Part shown: piece after piece, positions 36,524 through 44,247 of the stretch
How positions within the stretch are numbered: the first letter of the stretch is position 1
How the letters are laid out: every line of letters begins with the position of its first letter
Assembly (NCBI GenBank): GCA_016125165.1
Contig: WGMH01000006.1
Coordinates: forward strand, 62,001 to 126,000
DNA from: Alphaproteobacteria bacterium
GTDB taxonomy: Bacteria > Pseudomonadota > Alphaproteobacteria > Micropepsales > Micropepsaceae
Direction of reading: 5' to 3'
Length of the DNA: 64,000 bases
The notes under the pieces: model-generated
What the model was told of the DNA's origin: nothing
The model's input: the letters and a program-made list of their open reading frames with translations, nothing else
Database searches by the model: none
Made by a program: the position numbers and the translations under genes

Positions 36524-36609
36524 GCAAAAATCATCATATTTGATGTTTTTGCCCTTGAAAAGGGTGATGTGAAACATCATATCAGGTGAGCAATACACCG
36601 GATATGATG
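36524..36609. promoter_or_regulatory. Divergent control region of the element with CATCATAT motifs
   Basis: Three near-identical 9-mers lie between the divergent DUF6471 and transposase genes: CATCATATT (36532-36540), CATCATATC (36575-36583) and the same 9-mer inverted (36601-36609), the last ending three bases before the transposase ATG. The first is part of an imperfect palindrome GCAAAAAtCATCA / TGATGTTTTTGC (36524-36552). A GATGT-GAA-ACATC hairpin covers 36566-36578. The arrangement suggests cooperative repressor binding. Confidence 0.6.
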
Positions 36610-36611
36610 AC

Positions 36612-37574
36612 ATGCCGCAGCACTTTCTCCTTTCCGCCAAGGCCCGGACCCTCAGTCTGGCCAAGGTGCTGCGCCTTTCCGATCAGGAAGCCCACGATGC
36701 CTTCAAGGCCATCCGGTTTTCGGAGAACGACGGCCAGCCCTTCTGCCCGAAGTGCGGGTGCGTGGCCGTCTATGAGTTCAAGAGCCGTCGCATCTTCAAG
36801 TGCAAGGCGTGCATGGCGCAGTTCTCGCTCACGTCCGGCACGATCTTCGCTAGTCGCAAACTGGCGATCCGCGACATTCTTGCGGCCATTGCGATCTTCA
36901 CGAATGGCGCGAAGGGCTACAGTGCGTTGCAGCTAAGCCGTGATCTGGACGTGCAGTACAAGACCGCGTTCGTGATGGCTCACAAGCTGCGTGAAGCCCT
37001 TGGCGCTGACGTACAGCGGCAAACGCTATCCGGCATTGTCGAGGTCGATGGTGCCTACTTCGGCGGCTACGTGAAGCCTGAGAACCGCAAGGAAGACCGG
37101 AAAGACCTTCGCCTGAAAGAGAACCAATCCGGCAAGCGCAAGGTCGTGGTCGTGATGCGGCAACGCGAAGGCAGCACCGTTCCCGCCGTCTTCAATTCCG
37201 AAGGCGACGCATGCGAGACCATTGTGGAGCGTGTCGAGGCTGGCAGCACGATCTATGCAGACGAAGGTTCGGGCTGGGATAGCCTGCACGGCACGTTCAA
37301 GGCGCATCGCGTCAATCACTCTGTCGCCTACATGGACGATGGCGTTTGCACAAACCAAGCGGAGAGCTTCTTTAGCCGCCTTCGCCGCGCGGAAATCGGA
37401 ACGCATCACCATATCAGCGGGCGCTATCTTCAAGGCTACGCGAACGAGATGGCATGGCGTGAGAATATGAGCCGCCAGTCAAACGGCGTGCAGTACAGCG
37501 CCATCGCCCACGCCGTGACGCATCACCCGGTTAGCCGTCAGTGGAAGGGCTATTGGGACCGCGCGGCGGCATAG
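36612..37574 (+). CDS. IS1595-family transposase
   Basis: 320 residues. An N-terminal zinc ribbon CPKCG...FKCKAC precedes a helix-turn-helix region and a DDE catalytic domain: first Asp in GIVEVDGAYFGG, second in TIYADEGSGWDSL, Glu in NQAESFFSRLRRAEIG. GTHHHISGRYLQGYANEMAWRENMS is characteristic of the family. The frame is complete without frameshift. The promoter region is shared with the passenger operon. The 3' end overlaps the convergent 154-residue gene by 44 bases. Confidence 0.96.
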   Translation: MPQHFLLSAKARTLSLAKVLRLSDQEAHDAFKAIRFSENDGQPFCPKCGCVAVYEFKSRRIFKCKACMAQFSLTSGTIFASRKLAIRDILAAIAIFTNGAKGYSALQLSRDLDVQYKTAFVMAHKLREALGADVQRQTLSGIVEVDGAYFGGYVKPENRKEDRKDLRLKENQSGKRKVVVVMRQREGSTVPAVFNSEGDACETIVERVEAGSTIYADEGSGWDSLHGTFKAHRVNHSVAYMDDGVCTNQAESFFSRLRRAEIGTHHHISGRYLQGYANEMAWRENMSRQSNGVQYSAIAHAVTHHPVSRQWKGYWDRAAA

Positions 37575-37995
37575 GTAACCGCCACACGCATACGCCGCGC
37601 CGCCGCTCCATGCCGTCCACAAGACCGCGCTTGGCTCTCACACGAAGGGTTTGCACGATGCGCAGCGCAATGGCCTGAGACAGCACCTTGTCGCCATAGT
37701 TTAGGCCCTTGGCCTTCATAAGCCGGGCCGTGAGTTGGCGGGTATCGAGCGGCCCTTCGGTCTCTAGCGTGGTCATACAGAACTTGGTGGTTTCGCCGCG
37801 CCGGAACACGCGGTTCAAGTCCACATAGGCCGGGAAGTCCGCAGGAGAACCGCTGGCCTCGAATAGCCGCAAGGTCGCGATGACATGGGCGAGGTCCGCT
37901 TGGGCCTCGCGTAGCTTGGCCTCATAGGCCGCTATCGTGTCCCTGATCTTGTCGCGCTTGGCCCGAAGCATCCGGACGGAATGAGGTATCGCCAT
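37531..37995 (-). CDS. IS passenger: coiled-coil/winged-helix-like protein, unknown
   Basis: 154 residues from ATG 37995 (ATG 38022 is possible). The first ~55 residues form a probable coiled coil (MLRAKRDKIRDTIAAYEAKLREAQADLAHVIATLRLFE). The rest, GETTKFCMTTLETEGPLDTRQLTARLMKAKGLNYGD...QTLRVRAKRGLVDGMERRRGVCVWRL, has the length and pattern of a winged helix. It starts 47 bases inside the right inverted repeat and converges on the transposase gene with a 44-base overlap, so antisense interplay is possible. I do not recognise a named family. Confidence 0.65.
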   Translation of the reverse strand: MAIPHSVRMLRAKRDKIRDTIAAYEAKLREAQADLAHVIATLRLFEASGSPADFPAYVDLNRVFRRGETTKFCMTTLETEGPLDTRQLTARLMKAKGLNYGDKVLSQAIALRIVQTLRVRAKRGLVDGMERRRGVCVWRLPMPPRGPNSPSTDG

Positions 37996-38041
37996 GCAGC
38001 GAAAATACCCCCGGACCCCCAAAGGAAGTCAGTCGGCCCTT

Positions 38042-38064
38042 GGTGCATTTCCTACATAATACCG
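38042..38064. repeat. Right terminal inverted repeat of the IS1595-family element
   Basis: 23 bases ending ATAATACCG, matching the left end in inverted orientation at 22 positions. It directly abuts the right copy of the 8-bp target duplication. Confidence 0.92.
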
Positions 38065-38072
38065 AGCATTCT
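38065..38072. repeat. Target-site duplication, right copy (AGCATTCT)
   Basis: Identical to 35249-35256 and immediately outside the right inverted repeat. It marks the resumption of ancestral host sequence. Confidence 0.9.
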
Positions 38073-38091
38073 CCATGCTATTCATTGCGCC

Positions 38092-38367
38092 ATGAGCGAT
38101 GTTGTCGGGCCCGGCGATCTGGTGCTTTGCGTCAATGCGGCGCCGAACCATGTGACGGGCAGGCCTGTGCCGTTGCAGGCCGGCGAAACCTACCGCGTTG
38201 TGGACGTCATGGAATTTGCCTGCCCGTGCGGGCGATCCAATGCGCTGCTCGATGTGGGCGTCGATTTCGCGTGGTGCCAGACGCGCTTCCGCCTGCTTCC
38301 CAAGCCCAAAGCCGAAAAGAAGCCGCGCAAGGCTTCGCTCCCCAAAGAGAAGGAAACGGTCCGGTAG
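38092..38367 (+). CDS. Hypothetical 91-residue protein
   Basis: Begins ATG 38092 (MSDVVGPGDLVLCVNAAP). An SH3-like KOW-type opening (GPGDLVLCV...LQAGETYRVVDVMEF) is followed by ACPCGRSNALLDVGVDFAWCQTRFRLLP, with three cysteines that could bind a metal, and a Lys/Pro-rich basic tail. Similar small proteins often lie in phage or tRNA-adjacent accessory regions, but I cannot assign a function. Before the insertion it would have lain directly downstream of tRNA-Gln. Confidence 0.55.
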   Translation: MSDVVGPGDLVLCVNAAPNHVTGRPVPLQAGETYRVVDVMEFACPCGRSNALLDVGVDFAWCQTRFRLLPKPKAEKKPRKASLPKEKETVR

Positions 38368-38407
38368 GGCGACGCCCTTACCGCTCCCCCCTTCGTATCA
38401 TTGTCAT

Positions 38408-38436
38408 TTGACGACATACCAACCAGTTGGTATGTT
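38408..38436 (+). promoter_or_regulatory. TetR promoter with operator palindrome filling the spacer
   Basis: TTGACG (38408-38413) and TATGTT (38431-38436) have an exact 17-base spacing. A palindrome with arms ACATACCAAC / GTTGGTATGT around CA occupies 38414-38435, that is the whole spacer and most of the -10. This is the classical layout for a self-repressing TetR regulator. Confidence 0.82.
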
Positions 38437-38458
38437 GATAGTGAAATCGGAGACGACG

Positions 38459-39082
38459 ATGCGCCAGGACGGGACCGCGAAAGACAAATTGCTCGAGGCG
38501 GCGCTCGCCATCATCCGGACCAAGGGTTACGCGGGCACCACAGTCGAAGAACTGTGCGCGCACGCCGGGGTGACCAAAGGTGCGTTCTTCCACCACTTCG
38601 CGAGCAAGGACGAACTGGCGGTGGCCGCGGCCGATTGCTGGTCGAAGACGACCGGCGAATTGTTTGCCGCCGCGCCCTATCACCTGCATGCCGATCCGCT
38701 CGATCGCGTGCTCGGTTATATCGACTTCCGGCGCGCCCTTCTGAAGGGCGAAGCACAGGATTTCACCTGCCTCGTCGGCACGATGGTGCAGGAAGCCTAC
38801 GCGACGAACCCCGAGATTCGCAGCGCCTGCAACGTTTCCATCCGTGGCCACGCCGCGACGCTCGAAGCCGACATCGCCGAAGCAAGGGCGCTCTACGGGG
38901 CGCGCGGCGATTGGACGGCGCAGAGTTTGGCCCTGCACACGCAGGCGGTGCTGCAGGGCGCATTCATTCTGGCCAAGGCAACGGGCGGCGCCGATGTCGC
39001 CAAGGCCAGCGTCGATCATTTGCGCCGTTACGTCACGCTTCTGTTTCAACGGGAAGAACACAAGGGAAAGGCAATCACATGA
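38459..39082 (+). CDS. TetR/AcrR family transcriptional repressor
   Basis: 207 residues from ATG 38459 after GGAGA. The N-terminal HTH is textbook: KLLEAALAIIRTKGYAGTTVEELCAHAGVTKGAFFHHFASKDELAVAA. The C-terminal ligand domain contains LLKGEAQDFTCLVGTMVQEAYATNPEIR, as in the YcdC/AcuR-like group. It probably binds the palindrome in its own promoter and controls the two downstream genes. The stop overlaps the YCII gene start (ATGA at 39079-39082). The inducer is unknown. Confidence 0.92.
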   Translation: MRQDGTAKDKLLEAALAIIRTKGYAGTTVEELCAHAGVTKGAFFHHFASKDELAVAAADCWSKTTGELFAAAPYHLHADPLDRVLGYIDFRRALLKGEAQDFTCLVGTMVQEAYATNPEIRSACNVSIRGHAATLEADIAEARALYGARGDWTAQSLALHTQAVLQGAFILAKATGGADVAKASVDHLRRYVTLLFQREEHKGKAIT

Positions 39083-39441
39083 GCGACAGCAATTTCATGG
39101 CGATCTACACGGGCACCAAAGACGGACCGAACATGCAGGCCTGGCAGAAGTTGCCCGAAGCCGAACGCAACGCGCGCCAGCAACAGGGCATGGCCGCCTG
39201 GCATGCGTGGATGGAAAGACATCGCGACGTGGTCGTGGAATCGGGCGGGCCGCTCGGAAAGACCAAGCGCGTTACGAAAAACGGCGTCGCGGACACCAGC
39301 AACGAGATTTCCGGCTTTGTGATCGTGCGTGCGCAATCCCATGAGGCAGCCGCCAAGCTGTTCGAAGGCCATCCGCACTTTTCGATCTTTCCCGGCGAAG
39401 GCGTGGAGATCATGCCGGTGCTTCCGGTGCCAGGCGGCTGA
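39079..39441 (+). CDS. YCII-related domain protein
   Basis: 120 residues, translationally coupled to the TetR gene. MAIYTGTKDGPNMQAWQKLPEAERNARQQQGMAAWHAWMERHRDVVVESGGPLGKTKRV, then GFVIVRAQSHEAAAKLFEGHPHFSIFPGEGVEIMPVLP, fits the YCII/DGPF ferredoxin-like fold. Catalysis by this fold is rarely proven. It shares its operon with an AHSA1 protein, a combination that recurs around ArsR and TetR regulators. Confidence 0.83.
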   Translation: MSDSNFMAIYTGTKDGPNMQAWQKLPEAERNARQQQGMAAWHAWMERHRDVVVESGGPLGKTKRVTKNGVADTSNEISGFVIVRAQSHEAAAKLFEGHPHFSIFPGEGVEIMPVLPVPGG

Positions 39442-39485
39442 CGCGCCTCGCAATCCCCGAAACCATCACACACGGAAACGACAAG

Positions 39486-39929
39486 ATGCCCAGCACCATT
39501 CGCCTGCACCGCGTTATGACGGCCAAGCCGGAGAAACTCTATCGCGCCTTCATCGAAGCCGATGCGCTCGCCAAATGGCTGCCGCCCGATGGCTTCACCT
39601 GCACCGTGCATCATGCCGATGTGAAAGTGGGTGGCAGCTACCGGATGTCATTCCGCAATTTCACGACCGGACACAGCCACGCCTTCGGCGGCGAATATCT
39701 GGAACTCGTTCCCGCTGAAAAGCTGCGTTACACCGACAATTTCGAGGACCCCAACCTACCCGGCCGCATCGAAGTCACGGTCACCTTGAAGGCCGTTCCG
39801 GTGGGCACGGAGTTGAACATCGAGCAGGCGGGCATTCCCGATGCGATCCCGCCCGAGGCCTGTTATCTCGGCTGGCAGCAATCGCTGCAAAATCTGGCGA
39901 AGCTCGTCGAACCGGAAATCCCGCAATAA
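39486..39929 (+). CDS. SRPBCC (AHSA1-like) protein
   Basis: 147 residues: IRLHRVMTAKPEKLYRAFIEADALAKWLPPDGFTCTVHHADVKVGGSYRMSFRNFTTG, GEYLELVPAEKLRYTDNFEDPNLPG and a closing YLGWQQSLQNLAKLVEPEIP mark the START-like fold. The ligand is unknown. It is the third gene of the tetR-YCII-AHSA1 operon, 44 bases after the YCII stop. A structural relative at 22382-22885 is ArsR-controlled instead. Confidence 0.88.
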   Translation: MPSTIRLHRVMTAKPEKLYRAFIEADALAKWLPPDGFTCTVHHADVKVGGSYRMSFRNFTTGHSHAFGGEYLELVPAEKLRYTDNFEDPNLPGRIEVTVTLKAVPVGTELNIEQAGIPDAIPPEACYLGWQQSLQNLAKLVEPEIPQ

Positions 39930-39958
39930 CGCATTGGGAAGCAGCTGCTCCGGAACAC

Positions 39959-41212
39959 CTATTCCAGCGTGGCGTAGTTGGTCGATTTGTCGTCGGTGGT
40001 CTGACCGGCGACAAGCTCTGCGCACTCCTTGAGGTCTTTCAGATAGGCCTCGATCATGCCGGCGTTGCTGTTGCTGACGGTGGCATGCAGCGACTCCGGC
40101 GGCTTCTGGCGGTCGTGAAACCATCCCCGCTTCAGGAGCGCATCGCCCAACGCAAAAACATCGATCTTGCGCTTCGCATCCGGGTCCGATGCGATCGCCA
40201 GCAGGTGATAGGTGCCATCGCCGAGCACACGCAGGCCTTCGGTTGCGCGAATGCCGGCCCGCATCGCATCGGCATTGTTGAGCGTCGTTTCAGTCAATTT
40301 TATATAGCCTTCGATGCCGAGATGCTGCATGACCGCCCAAGCCGCCGCCATTGGCAGGCCCGAGCGTGAGCCTTGCAGATTGGGCGATGCGTAGAAGCCG
40401 CCGAGCCAATCCTCGAACATGAATGTCTGATAACTGCGCAGCGTTCTGTCACGATAGAGGATGACGGACGCGCCCTTCGGCGCATAACCGAGCTTGTGAA
40501 CATCTGCAGATATCGATGAGACGCCATCAACGCGAAAGTCCCACGGCTTGACCGGACGGCCCAGCATCTCGGCGAAGGGAAGCACAAAGCCGCCCATGCA
40601 GGAATCGACGTGACAGTTCGCGCCATGCGATTTGGCCAAAGCCGCAATTGCCGGAATGTCGTCGATAACGCCTTGCGGAAATTGTGGCGCGGAGCCGACG
40701 AACAAAACCGTGCTGGGGCTGGCCGCGGCGGCCATGGCCGCGATGTCCGCTGTCCAGTCTTCCAAAACCGGCGTCTTGATCAATTTGATTCCAAACACAT
40801 GCGCGGCTTTGTGAAACGCGGCGTGCGCGCTTTCCGGCACCACCATTTCAGGTGCAGTGATGCCCCGCTCCTTGTGGCCGCGCTCGCGCGCCGCGAGAAC
40901 CGCGCACAAGATGGATTCCGTGCCACCGCTGGTGAGAAATCCGGCCGCCGATTCCGGACCATGCAGAAGATCGGCGGTCCAGCGCACGACCTCGGACTGA
41001 ATTTCGCCGAGCGACGGAAACGCCTTCGTATTCAGGGCATTCTCATGGAGGTAGAGCGCGGCAGCACGCTCCGCCGCTTCATCCACCGACGGGCCGCCAT
41101 TGTAGATCATTCCGAACGCGCGGCCATCCTTCCAGCGAACATCGCGCCCGCGCTTGGCTTCGAGGTCTGCAATCACGGCGTCAACCGGGCGGCCCTTGAA
41201 TGAAAATGTCAC
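39959..41212 (-). CDS. Group II PLP decarboxylase/sphingosine-1-phosphate-lyase-like enzyme
   Basis: 417 residues from GTG 41212, seven bases after GGAGG. The PLP fold is clear: SGGTESILCAVLAARE, HVDSCMGGFVLPF (Asp of PLP pyridine contact) and the Schiff-base lysine in SADVHKLGYAPKGASV. The HK-GYAPKG motif and the N-terminal layout (GMIYNGGPSVDEAAERAAALYLHEN) resemble sphingosine-1-phosphate lyases more than glutamate decarboxylases. The substrate is therefore unsettled. It is convergent with the AHSA1 gene, 29 bases apart. Confidence 0.82.
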   Translation of the reverse strand: MTFSFKGRPVDAVIADLEAKRGRDVRWKDGRAFGMIYNGGPSVDEAAERAAALYLHENALNTKAFPSLGEIQSEVVRWTADLLHGPESAAGFLTSGGTESILCAVLAARERGHKERGITAPEMVVPESAHAAFHKAAHVFGIKLIKTPVLEDWTADIAAMAAAASPSTVLFVGSAPQFPQGVIDDIPAIAALAKSHGANCHVDSCMGGFVLPFAEMLGRPVKPWDFRVDGVSSISADVHKLGYAPKGASVILYRDRTLRSYQTFMFEDWLGGFYASPNLQGSRSGLPMAAAWAVMQHLGIEGYIKLTETTLNNADAMRAGIRATEGLRVLGDGTYHLLAIASDPDAKRKIDVFALGDALLKRGWFHDRQKPPESLHATVSNSNAGMIEAYLKDLKECAELVAGQTTDDKSTNYATLE

Positions 41213-41420
41213 GTGGCGTCCTCCAGAAATCTGACTGCGACGCGGGTGATGCAACCCTTGCCTCGCGCGATGGGCATTCAGTCTGCCAGACCCGCAATTG
41301 CCTTGTCGATCAATCTCAAGCCTTCATCGATTCATGTGAAACTGGCGGCGTGGCCACTTCCTCCGGTATGTTGGATTCGCGAACGCCACCCGTCCGCCGC
41401 TTCCGCAGAAGGTGCCCGCC

Positions 41421-42002
41421 ATGCGTCACGTTCTCATCGTCGCCCATCCGGGCAAGGACAGTCTGACCGCCGCCATTGCCACGGCCTATCGCAGCGCTGC
41501 CGAGGCGCGCGGGGATGCGGTGCTGGTGCGCGATCTCTACGCGATGGGCTTTGACCCCTGCCTCAAACTCACCGAGATTCCCGGCACGCCCGGCTTTGTG
41601 CCCTCGCCGGATGTCGCCGAAGAACGCAAGCGCCTCGTGGGCACCGATGTCTTTGCCCTCTTCTATCCGTTGTGGCTGAACGCGCCGCCGGCCATCCTTA
41701 AAGGCTATCTGGAACGCGTCTTCGGTTTCGGCTTTGCCTATGATCGCGGCGTCGGCGGCAATGAGCCGCTTCTCACCGGCAAGAAGTTCGTCAGTTTCAC
41801 CACCTCCGGCGCGCCAACAGAATGGGTCAAAAAGAGCGGCGCATGGGACGCGGTGCGCACGCTTTTCGACGAGCATTTTGCGGCGATGTGCGGGTTCACG
41901 ATAGCAGGCCACCACCATCTGGGAGGCGTCGTGCCGCGCATGCGCGCCGATGTGGTGGAGCGTCACCTCGCCGCCGTTCGCACCGTGGCGGCGGAAATCT
42001 GA
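41421..42002 (+). CDS. NAD(P)H:quinone oxidoreductase, flavodoxin-fold
   Basis: 193 residues from ATG 41421 after AGAAGG. HVLIVAHPGKDSLTAAIATAYRSAAEARGDAVLVRDLYAMGFDP is the FMN/FAD-binding start of NQO1/KefF-type enzymes. PLWLNAPPAILKGYLERVFGFGFAYD is the quinone-site signature, and a FTTSGAPTEWV segment follows. Two-electron reduction of quinones protects against semiquinone cycling. It is transcribed alone, upstream of the FNR-boxed universal stress gene. Confidence 0.88.
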   Translation: MRHVLIVAHPGKDSLTAAIATAYRSAAEARGDAVLVRDLYAMGFDPCLKLTEIPGTPGFVPSPDVAEERKRLVGTDVFALFYPLWLNAPPAILKGYLERVFGFGFAYDRGVGGNEPLLTGKKFVSFTTSGAPTEWVKKSGAWDAVRTLFDEHFAAMCGFTIAGHHHLGGVVPRMRADVVERHLAAVRTVAAEI

Positions 42003-42039
42003 AGGCGAAACCCAGCTTTTCGCCGGTCAATCCCGCACG

Positions 42040-42053
42040 TTGATCTGACGCAA
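42040..42053 (+). promoter_or_regulatory. FNR/FixK-type box upstream of the universal stress gene
   Basis: TTGAT-CTGA-CGCAA matches the TTGAY-N4-RTCAA consensus fully on the left half and 3/5 on the right. Its centre is 63.5 bases before the ATG, and CATAAT (42077-42082) follows at the distance expected for class II activation (box near -41.5). Confidence 0.6.
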
Positions 42054-42109
42054 TATCATCGGTTCACATTTTTCGGCATAATCGGCATATCATTCAGCAG
42101 GTAGTTGCC

Positions 42110-42973
42110 ATGTCCATCGTCAAAATTCTGGTTCCGGTTTCCGGTGGCGCAAACGATGCCGTCGCATTGGCCACAGCATTTGCCGCCGCAAAGCCCTTTG
42201 CCGCGCACGTCGCTGCCGTGTTCATTCATCCCGATCCGCGGGAGGCGGTGCCTTACGGCGAACTGGGACTTTCGCCGGAAGTGGTCCAGAACCTGATTGA
42301 CTGCGCACGCGATGTGAGCGCCCAGGCGCTGAAAGCCGCGCGCGCCAGTTTCGTAGCGCAGGCGACCGAGGCCGATGCACGCATCGTGGCCGCGCCGGTG
42401 AAGAACGACAGCGTGACCTGTTCGCTTACCGAACGCACGGCGCGGCTTTCCTCGCAGCTTGAAGAAGAAGCCAAGCTCGCCGATCTCGTGGTGTTTCCGC
42501 CTCTCGAACTGCCGGAAAGCTCGGAGATGCAGGATGCCTTCATCCGCATTCTGACAAGCGCCAAGCGTCCTGTTCTGCTGTCACCCAAATCCGTGCCCGC
42601 CAGCATTGGCCGCCATATTGCGGTGGGCTGGGATGGCGGCTTCGCGGCCTCGCATGCGCTGACGGCTGCCCTTCCTTTCCTGTTGAAGGCCGAAGCGGTC
42701 GAGTTGCTGTCCGTTGGTGACGAACCCGATACCGGCCAGACCGGTGAAGCAGTGCGCTATCTGTCGCTTCATGCCATTGCTGCCACGCATCGCAATGCCA
42801 GACTGGAAGGCCGCGGCATTCCGCAGGCGCTGCTTGCGGCGGCTGCCGAAGGCAATTGCGATCTGCTCGTGATCGGCGGATACGGCCACAGCCGAACGCG
42901 CGAAACCATATTCGGTGGTGTGACAAACTACATTGTTTCCCACGCCGAACTCCCCGTCCTCATGGTGCACTGA
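42110..42973 (+). CDS. Universal stress protein (tandem UspA)
   Basis: 287 residues made of two UspA-like halves: a degenerate first half (KILVPVSGGANDAVALATAFA...DLVVFPPLELPES) and a second with the complete nucleotide-binding GGYGHSRTRETIFGGVTNYIVSHAELPVLMVH (G-2x-G-9x-G(S/T) pattern). Tandem Usp proteins in this class are often induced by low oxygen. An FNR-type box and a -10 sit upstream. The MgtC/DUF4010 gene follows nine bases after the stop. Confidence 0.9.
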   Translation: MSIVKILVPVSGGANDAVALATAFAAAKPFAAHVAAVFIHPDPREAVPYGELGLSPEVVQNLIDCARDVSAQALKAARASFVAQATEADARIVAAPVKNDSVTCSLTERTARLSSQLEEEAKLADLVVFPPLELPESSEMQDAFIRILTSAKRPVLLSPKSVPASIGRHIAVGWDGGFAASHALTAALPFLLKAEAVELLSVGDEPDTGQTGEAVRYLSLHAIAATHRNARLEGRGIPQALLAAAAEGNCDLLVIGGYGHSRTRETIFGGVTNYIVSHAELPVLMVH

Positions 42974-42982
42974 CCCAAGCGG

Positions 42983-44245
42983 ATGATGCCCGACCTCGAA
43001 CTTTTTGCGCGCATCGGCCTGGCGCTCGCGATCGGTCTTCTGATCGGCATCGAGCGCGGCTGGCAGGAGCGCGAGGGAGCAGAAGGTTCGCGTGTGGCAG
43101 GCATCCGCACCAATGCGCTCATTGGGCTGCTTGGCGGGATATGGGGCGCGCTCACGCCCATGACCGGCGGCATATCGCTGGGACTTGCGGGCCTGGCAGT
43201 GGCGGGCGCGATGGGTCTGTTCGAATGGCGGCAATCGCAGGGTGATCGCAATGTTTCCGCCACCGGATTTATTGCCGGTCTGCTCGCCTTTGCACTTGGC
43301 GCCTATGCCGTTCTGGGCAACATGATGGTGGCGGGTGCCGCGGCCGTGGCTGCGACATTTGTCCTGTACGAGCGGCAGGCGCTGCATGAATTTCTGAAGC
43401 GCATGAGCTGGATCGAGCTTCGCTCGGCGCTGTTGCTGCTGGTGATGACCTTCGTCCTTCTGCCGTTGCTGCCGGATCGCGCGATGGGGCCGTGGAATGC
43501 GCTCAATCCGCATGAGATTTGGCTTCTCATCATTCTGGCGGCGGCGCTTTCCTATGGCGGCTATCTGGCCATCAAGCTCGCCGGCGAGCACAAGGGCGTT
43601 TTGTTCGGCGGTGCGGCGGGAGGGCTCGTCAGTTCGACAACCGTCACATGGACCTTCGCGCAACGCGCGATGCGGACGACGGGAAAGTCCGTCAATTTTG
43701 AATCCGGCATTGTCGCATCCTGGACCGTCTCACTGCTGCGCATGACGGTCATCGCCGTCATTCTTGCGCCGCCGCTTTGGCTGACTCTGGTTCCGGCCGC
43801 ATTCGCGGCGGCGGGCGTCCTGGCCATGGCAACAGGCTTCTTCTACCGCCGCGCGGCCACGGACGGAGAGGGAATCCCACTCGAAGACCCATTCGACGTC
43901 AGCGCCATCCTGAAGCTTGGCGCGGTGCTGGTGGTGGTGCTCATCGCATCCAAGGGATTGCAGGCACAGCTCGGCGAAGGTGGCCTGTTTGCACTCGCTT
44001 GGATTTCCGGCTTCGCCGATGTCGATCCCATGACGCTGGCGATGTCGCGTGAAGCCGGAAGCACCGTCAGCTTTCATGAGGCGACGCTGCTGATCCTGAG
44101 TGCAGCGGCGGCAAACGGCGTGGCCAAATGCGTTCTGTCGGCGGTGTTTGGATCGTGGCGCTTTGCACTGCCATTGACTCTGGCGGCAGTTGCAGCAGCA
44201 GGCGCCGCAGCGCTCATGCTCTATGCCACGGCGGCGCTTAGCTGA
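42983..44245 (+). CDS. MgtC/SapB-like membrane protein with DUF4010 domain
   Basis: 420 residues and about eleven hydrophobic segments. The first ~150 residues match MgtC/SapB (RIGLALAIGLLIGIERGWQEREGAEGSRVAGIRTNALIGLLGG, with the conserved Glu-Arg and Arg-Thr). The rest matches DUF4010 (LAGEHKGVLFGGAAGGLVSSTTVTWTFAQRAMR). The function is unknown; MgtC modulates ATPase and cation physiology in other bacteria. It shares the transcript of the universal stress gene. It ends two bases before the convergent host-attachment gene. Confidence 0.88.
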   Translation: MMPDLELFARIGLALAIGLLIGIERGWQEREGAEGSRVAGIRTNALIGLLGGIWGALTPMTGGISLGLAGLAVAGAMGLFEWRQSQGDRNVSATGFIAGLLAFALGAYAVLGNMMVAGAAAVAATFVLYERQALHEFLKRMSWIELRSALLLLVMTFVLLPLLPDRAMGPWNALNPHEIWLLIILAAALSYGGYLAIKLAGEHKGVLFGGAAGGLVSSTTVTWTFAQRAMRTTGKSVNFESGIVASWTVSLLRMTVIAVILAPPLWLTLVPAAFAAAGVLAMATGFFYRRAATDGEGIPLEDPFDVSAILKLGAVLVVVLIASKGLQAQLGEGGLFALAWISGFADVDPMTLAMSREAGSTVSFHEATLLILSAAAANGVAKCVLSAVFGSWRFALPLTLAAVAAAGAAALMLYATAALS

Positions 44246-44247
44246 AT

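Larger units (their letters stand above)
35257..38064. mobile_element. IS1595-family insertion element with passenger genes (2808 bp)
   Basis: Bounded by 23-bp inverted repeats and an 8-bp duplication AGCATTCT. It contains a complete IS1595-type transposase (36612-37574) plus a membrane protein gene, a DUF6471 gene and a 154-residue protein gene. Plain IS1595-family members are about 0.7-1.1 kb, so roughly 1.8 kb is cargo; passenger genes are known in some subgroups of this family. Removing the element and one duplication copy joins tRNA-Gln to the spacer before the 91-residue gene at 38092. The intact frames and repeats suggest a recent, possibly active insertion. Confidence 0.92.
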
